Below are positions 60,101 to 64,000 of a stretch of 64,000 nucleotides of DNA, one piece after another (position 1 is the first letter of the stretch; the number at the start of each line of letters is the position of its first letter). Both the position numbers and the translations under genes were made by a program. The notes below the pieces were generated by a model. That model ran no database searches and was not told where the DNA came from. It was given only the letters and a program-made list of their open reading frames with translations. The stretch covers positions 54,646,843 to 54,710,842 of the forward strand of contig NC_090282.1 of assembly GCF_037392515.1 (NCBI RefSeq), given 5' to 3'. Source of the DNA: Haliotis asinina. Its lineage: Eukaryota > Mollusca > Gastropoda > Lepetellida > Haliotidae.

Positions 60101-63100
60101 TTGTGGTAAATGTAGAACTGTCTTTTCTTTTGTTGTTCCCCATGTTATATCATGTGTAGATTGTGTGGGTTTTTCCTCTCGGGGTAATCATTGTTCCTGT
60201 TGTAAATCTTTAACAGAGGAAGCACTCACTGACAATAAGAAAGTTGGATCTCGCTAGCATGAGGACCGAGATTATGGAAATACATCAGGAGAACATGGCC
60301 CATCTTAAAAAGGTGGAAAGTAGATCATTGAATAGGGATGATTTTCTGGATGCTTCTTCAGACTCCTATCTACTCAGAGTATCTTCACATTTTATTGGGG
60401 AATGAATGTGGTTTGTCACATTGATCATCTAAATCTTAATGAGATGGTTATAACCAGGAGGAACCAGACAGGAACTCAGTCACATTGGACCTACTTTCAA
60501 CATCGTTGTAATTACCTACAACATTGGGTGCAACAAACCTGCCAGTCAGTGATCCTACGACGCTTCAGTCTGTTGATCTATCTCATTTCATACAGACAGT
60601 GCCAAAAGATGCGTTGATTCTTTCACAATATGTGCCATCGATTGCTTTAGTGGTTTTGGTAGTGCCACCAAACCATTCAGTTATTTTGGTGGGATATTGA
60701 CAATCAACTAGTCATCATTCATTGAGAGATTGATCTCTATCATCTGACAGGAGTTTTCACCATTCCTTATCATCAAGGGATTTTCAAAGAGATTTTCATC
60801 ATCGAATGTTTTATTTGTTCAGAATTGCGCCATCACCATTCATCAAATTCACATCATTTGGACTTGCATCATGCCAATGCTCATGTGACAAACCACCACC
60901 AATGTTCCACTATAGTTTTGAGAGCACCTAAGTTTGCAAATCCTGATAGCAATCTGGTGAATATTGTTCTTCAGCCTAGGAATATGGATTTGGGTAGTCA
61001 TAGTGAGATACCACTTCAGCCACATACTTTCCTATGTGGTAACTATGGGAATGTCATTTCTAGTCAACAACCTAATTTTGTGATGAGCTGCGAGTATTCA
61101 CTACTGCCTTGTCACCTATGCAGCAACCGTCACTACAATAACTCCTGTATGTACATCAATCCAAATACCAGTACCTACAGCTGCTGTACTGACTAGTACT
61201 CCAATACCTCGACACAAGACTTGTCACCAAATCTTTCTGACAAAATGTCTGGACTATTGATTTTGCCAAACCATGCTATCTTTTTGAATGGATTGTGCAG
61301 AAATTGAAATTACTAAGAAGCACTTCAGCAGAGGACAGTATTTCATCATATTGCATGAAGGAACAGGATATGTCATCCATTGCTTTACCACCAAGAGACT
61401 GCATCAATCACCTGACAGGATTATTAGACTTGGCCTTCTCGAATCTTAAGCACATTCGAGATGGGTTCTCTGCATCAAGTTTCTCAACCAGTGTGGCGCA
61501 TGGACATGGACTAATGCGTCTTGCCATGACTCCTTCAGTAAATGAAGATATTGGTACACTCTCCCAAAAGAAGAATATTTCTCCGTTCCCGATTGAGGAT
61601 AAAGAACTAGCGCACGTGGAAGCGTCCATTCCAGAAACCCTTCCATCTTTGAACTATTCTAACCAGGACATAAGACACCATACTTCACTCCATGTAACCT
61701 GGACATGAAGGGGCTTACATCGCCAACGAGAACGTAAGTCATTCTGGGGAACCTCATTCCACTGTCCACCAAGGGCCATCTCCAGGACTGGAGCCAGCTC
61801 AGGACAAAAGTGACTCAATGACATAGTTACTGATTGTAGATACCCCTTTAGGTGGAAGATTGGGACTATTCACGCCTAACTGGAAAGTATTGATCAATTC
61901 GTTTGTCATGAATACCCTAGTGTTAGGATGCAAATTACCACTAATCGATGTGCCGCCTCTCACAACCAGCTTATTGCAACAATCCCATCCAACTGATCAA
62001 ACTAAAAGTTCTATGCATCACAATAGTATGTTGATAGAGAAATTAGCAATCTAGTTGCTCGTGAAAGCACCTTTGACTCCAGGCTTTAGTTCTCCAATAT
62101 TTCTTGTCCGAAAGAAAGACTCAAACTGCAACTCATTTTCAATATGAAAATGTTAAACGCTCACTACCTACAACCTCCACCCCATTTCAAGGTGGCTTGT
62201 TCAATTTGCTGCAGACTGTCCTGAAGAAGGGGTATCACATCAGTTCAGATCTCCAAGATGCCTATCCACTTGTGCCGATTTATCCCGATCATCACAGACA
62301 TCTACAGTCCATCTTGAAGAAATGCATTACCAGTGGATAGCACTGCCATTTAGAATTTCATTTGGATAACCAAGTCCACTAGATTTCTCCACTGGTGAGG
62401 GATCACCTTCGAATCTCTTATCGACAACTGTATCCAGGCACAACAAAATATTTATATCCTTATCCAATCTCATGTGATGGATACCCACCCAGCCTCACCA
62501 CTACCGTTGATGTGCATGTACTCCAGGACCGAGAATGATCACTAAGGGACCGTGACGCTTATGCCTCTCGCGAGAAACAGCAAGAGTTCCTGGAAGGAGG
62601 ACAACATTTAAGACAGACTGGACTGGAGGCCAAGATATACCAGTATTCACAAATTTTTTTGTTTCCACTCATTTGTGGAATTAAATAGAGAGTATGATGC
62701 TTAAGATAGGTTAAGTATATAAATGTACAATATATGGTTACAAATTTCAACTTTGTCAAAATAATCTAATTATATTTAGGTGCTTATAACTTTTGAGCAT
62801 TGTTTTTATGCATTCATGAAGTACGGAAACGTATGTGTCTTCTGTGACTGTTAACAGGATGTTGGTGCCAGTGCCAAGGAATTCGGCTACTTGTCGGGGA
62901 AATACAGCATGGAGCTCATTGTTGGTGATGCTGTTATTGAAAATCCTTTCTCCTGGATCCTGGTGAGAAATGTTGTGGGCCTGTAAGGCAGGGTGATTTG
63001 TTGTACCATTTAGAGATTCTTTTCTTGTAATTTGTAAAGGATTCCTTTAGATTGACTCTGTGATAATGTTATCATTTTGTCTGAAGCTCACAACAACAAT

Positions 63101-63708
63101 TCTCTGTCTATGTCCATAATGTAGCTTGCACCTGTATTGATATTGTAGCTGAATGAATGTTTTTTTGTGTGTGTTAGGCTGACGTCCAGCTTACCTTCCC
63201 AGAAGGAGCTGCATCAGTGCGAGAGGCACAGAGCCAGTATGCCAAGAAACCTGAAATCAAGGTAAGCCAGGTCATGTTGCTAAAGTCTCATCTCTGCTAA
63301 TTGTATTACCTTTCTTGCTGAGTGTTGAAATCCAATGTCTTAAGTGACCTAGCCATTTTGTAACCTTTGGCATAGAGCTCAGTTTGGCTTCCATGAAATG
63401 ATGAAGTCAAATAAAGAGTTCCTTCTTCCCTCAGCACGAAACAGAAAAGACCATGTCTTACGAATAAAATGACTTTTTGCGCAACCATCTTCTTCGTGCA
63501 CATTGTCCAAAGGCTATCTTTCTGGAAGATAAGAACTTTTACCATGCTGATTATTCATGATAATGTACACCCCTTATGCAGCTGATAATGAAATGTTTTT
63601 TTAACACTGCAGCATAAGTTCCATCCTGAAGAGAAGCGTCCACCAACTGTGGTATCCCTTGCCTTCACAGCGCTTGTGCTGCTACCTATCCTTGTCTTGC
63701 TGGGCCTG
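42121..63708 (+). CDS. RPN2: Ribophorin II (oligosaccharyltransferase subunit 2), 17 exons, 3' end outside window
   Basis: Subunit of the ER oligosaccharyltransferase that N-glycosylates nascent proteins. Coding exons: 42121-42130, 44284-44477, 44884-44979, 46635-46743, 48446-48509, 49019-49133, 49472-49561, 51500-51607, 54875-54943, 56560-56687, 57609-57726, 57859-57950, 59178-59292, 59667-59756, 62858-62962, 63178-63261, 63613-63708. Every junction keeps phase, giving 561 codons of about 630. The first two exons give a signal peptide (MASGFTILILFAVAVVGRA) followed by LTPSTFLTTVDRQRLKSVFQ. Later segments match human ribophorin II closely: AAKALSGCK, YHIPIAVTLA, EADSHQKIIMKFQL, AFVRLTNMQTKQEIIFV. 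The last exon starts the membrane part (EKRPPTVVSLAFTALVLLPI). Intron 5 has a GC donor. The remaining ~70 membrane residues must lie beyond 64,000. Confidence 0.96.
42854..42950 (+). repeat. Direct repeat flanking RPN2 exon 1, copy 2
   Basis: Begins GAGATTGAAAATAAATGTGT and runs through GACTGGGTAAGCC. Partner of 41,683-41,782. Confidence 0.6.
43563..43830 (+). mobile_element. Abalone-type SINE, near complete
   Basis: About 270 bp with GAAGGTCCCGGGTAGAAT in its head (a Pol III B-box-like site), GTAAGAGGCGACTAACAGGA, GTCTGGTCCAGACTTGATTA, a conserved 3' part with AATATTGCTGATTGGGGCAT, and a TCACTCACTCACTC tail. This is the SINE I associate with Haliotis genomes. Same orientation as RPN2, in intron 1. 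Confidence 0.85.
43900..43962 (+). repeat. SINE-related 3' tail
   Basis: CACGATATGGCTAAAATATT followed by a (TCAC)n tail, a related abalone 3'-end module about 70 bp after the SINE above. Confidence 0.6.
45763..46372. mobile_element. hAT-type MITE in RPN2 intron 3
   Basis: 610-bp non-coding element. The ends read CAGTGATTGAAATAAT and, on the other strand, CAGTGACTGAAATAAT. They are flanked by perfect 8-bp duplications, GTTATACC at 45,755-45,762 and 46,373-46,380. CAGTG ends plus an 8-bp duplication fit hAT elements. It carries no transposase. Confidence 0.85.
48510..48515 (+). other. Non-canonical GC splice donor of RPN2 intron 5
   Basis: Exon 5 ends TTGAG and the intron starts GCAAGT, the optimal form of the GC donor class. 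No GT donor nearby keeps phase. Joining to the acceptor ATTTACAG at 49,011-49,018 gives LKKDDSPLSHGYAFLVASDL, equal in length to the human [20 protein letters not shown]. Confidence 0.88.
48662..48867 (+). mobile_element. Abalone-type SINE, diverged copy
   Basis: In RPN2 intron 5. Shares GTCTGGTCCAGACTCAGTTA, ACAGACCGCCACCATATAGC and AATATTGCTGAGCGCAGCGT with the copy at 43.6 kb; the head is shortened and more diverged. Confidence 0.8.
49223..49276 (+). repeat. SINE-related 3' tail
   Basis: GGAATATTGCTAAAATCAAC then AAAACCAAACTCTCCCACTC, in RPN2 intron 6. Confidence 0.5.
50300..50400. repeat. Dispersed marine-invertebrate repeat fragment
   Basis: The sequence TACTGTAAATCATTAAATTT, then GAGCATGATAATTTAGCAAA and ACTTGAGCTCGCTAAAATAT, has the layout of a repeat I recall as common in molluscs (TACTGTAAATCATT...TTCGCG...). 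The expected CG pairs are mostly changed to TA/CA here, as in a decayed methylated copy. RPN2 intron 7. Confidence 0.4.
51946..53186. mobile_element. Pogo/Tigger-type MITE in RPN2 intron 8
   Basis: The ends read CAGTCGTGCCCCATTTATCT and, on the other strand, CAGTTGTGCCCCGTTTATCT, each flanked by TA. Subterminal copies of TTTCTGGATATCTGA lie near both ends. It is interrupted by the 627-bp element at 52,174-52,800; without it and its duplication the host MITE is about 604 bp. No coding capacity. Confidence 0.8.
52174..52800. mobile_element. MULE-like MITE nested in the pogo-type MITE
   Basis: Roughly 100-bp inverted repeats begin CAGTCTAAGTAAA and share CTACACTCCACC/TTACACTCCACC, TGAGTCTAAC and GGTCGCGTCAGGTAACCTTT. 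Perfect 10-bp duplications ATTCTGTGAT (52,164-52,173 and 52,801-52,810) flank it. Long inverted repeats with a 9-11-bp duplication suggest the Mutator/MULE superfamily. Non-coding. Confidence 0.8.
54640..54714 (+). repeat. Old SINE 3' fragment
   Basis: TCTAGACTCCAGTGACTTCA, then CACCACATAGCTGGAATGTG, a diverged version of the SINE's GTCCAGACT...CATATAGCTGGAATATT part. RPN2 intron 8. Confidence 0.45.
54976..55095 (+). repeat. 'GTATAAGCCGACCCCC' repeat
   Basis: Three closely spaced versions of ATAAGCCGACCCCCTA. An opposite-strand ATAAGCCGA lies at 56,505-56,514, so this could be the left end of a ~1.5-kb non-autonomous element in RPN2 intron 9, but the shared end is only about 9 nt. Confidence 0.35.
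58875..58930 (+). repeat. SINE 3' fragment
   Basis: GCCATATAGTTTGAATATTG, then CTGGGTGCGGCATAAAACTA and a CACTCAC tail: a truncated copy of the SINE in RPN2 intron 12. Confidence 0.7.
60820..62560 (+). mobile_element. DIRS-like retrotransposon fossil in RPN2 intron 14
   Basis: Fossil on the plus strand, broken, with several breaks. A gag-like or linker region (about 60,825-61,730) is followed by a reverse-transcriptase N-terminal region (about 61,850-62,380). The latter holds GRLGLFTPNWKVL, PPLTTS and HISSDLQDAYPLVPIYPDHH, the layout of DIRS-type reverse transcriptases (IxSxDLKDAYxxVPIHPDH). No RNase H, methylase or tyrosine recombinase remains visible, and no terminal repeats were found. 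Lies in the same orientation as RPN2, between exons 14 and 15. Confidence 0.7.
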
Positions 63709-64000
63709 GTCAGTATCACATCACTAGTGTAGTACTCATGACACACTTCAGATGAGTGAAACTAGAAACAATAGCTACAATGTAAGTGAAAGCATACTTC
63801 ATGTTACTGTAGTTCTCCACTGAAAGGGCAGAAGACATTCTGAGTTCAGTTTAGTAATACTTTTTAATACCATTGTATGTTTGACAGGACATGGAATACC
63901 AGATTGAAGTGCCGCAAATGGCTTCCTATTCTTTGGGCTTTGAACTTAACTCAAATTTGCATAAAAATTCATCCAGAAATGGAGCATAGCAGCACCTATC
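63709..64000 (+). other. RPN2 intron 17, incomplete
   Basis: Begins GTCAGT after exon 17. No segment before 64,000 matches the expected next stretch (WIRIGANVSNFTFAP-like), so the following exon lies outside the window. Confidence 0.7.

Noticed and set aside
63880-63930. GACAG followed by an open frame as a further RPN2 exon
   Set aside because: The translation does not match the expected membrane segment of ribophorin II.

Overview
This window looks like nuclear DNA from a gastropod mollusc, most likely an abalone (Haliotis). The genes are metazoan, with many short exons and long AT-rich introns. The RPN2 gene also carries several copies of a SINE whose 3' part (ending in an AATATTGCTG motif and a TCACTCACTCACTC tail) I know as characteristic of abalone sequence. 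No prokaryotic feature is present.

Five host loci can be supported. (1) One exon on the minus strand near 6.5 kb encodes the PWWP domain of the mismatch-repair protein MSH6; the rest of that gene is not visible. (2) A complete four-exon PLAC8/cornifelin-family gene lies on the minus strand at 19.5-21.05 kb. (3) A TEX12-like synaptonemal-complex gene (minus, 36.9-37.5 kb) and (4) an MTERF-family mitochondrial gene (minus, 38.3-39.5 kb) are each intronless in their coding part. (5) RPN2, the ribophorin II subunit of oligosaccharyltransferase, fills the right third on the plus strand. I could place 17 coding exons from a 10-nt first exon at 42,121 to 63,708 (561 codons). The last ~70 residues lie beyond the right edge. 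One of its introns uses a GC donor.

The left two thirds are dominated by mobile DNA: a DIRS-like fossil running off the left edge; a Tc1 element (8.4-9.9 kb) with a single in-frame stop; a decayed pogo-like element (10.9-13.0 kb) with a C-terminal PHD-like zinc finger; a decayed LINE (22.3-23.7 kb); and a 6.2-kb two-gene transposon (27,985-34,168). That last element has near-identical 55-bp terminal inverted repeats, AT flanks, a THAP plus DDE transposase on one strand, and an intact six-exon SWIM plus YqaJ nuclease on the other. It fits the ISL2EU group of PIF/Harbinger elements and is the most interesting system here. Three unrelated minisatellites stand in a row at 15.1-17.0 kb, and the first is interrupted by a 65-bp palindromic insert.

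Inside RPN2 introns I found a hAT-type MITE with an 8-bp target duplication, a pogo-type MITE carrying a nested MULE-like MITE with a 10-bp duplication, a DIRS-like fossil, and several SINE pieces. Exon coordinates were read by eye from splice sites and reading-frame continuity; no alignment or database search was run.
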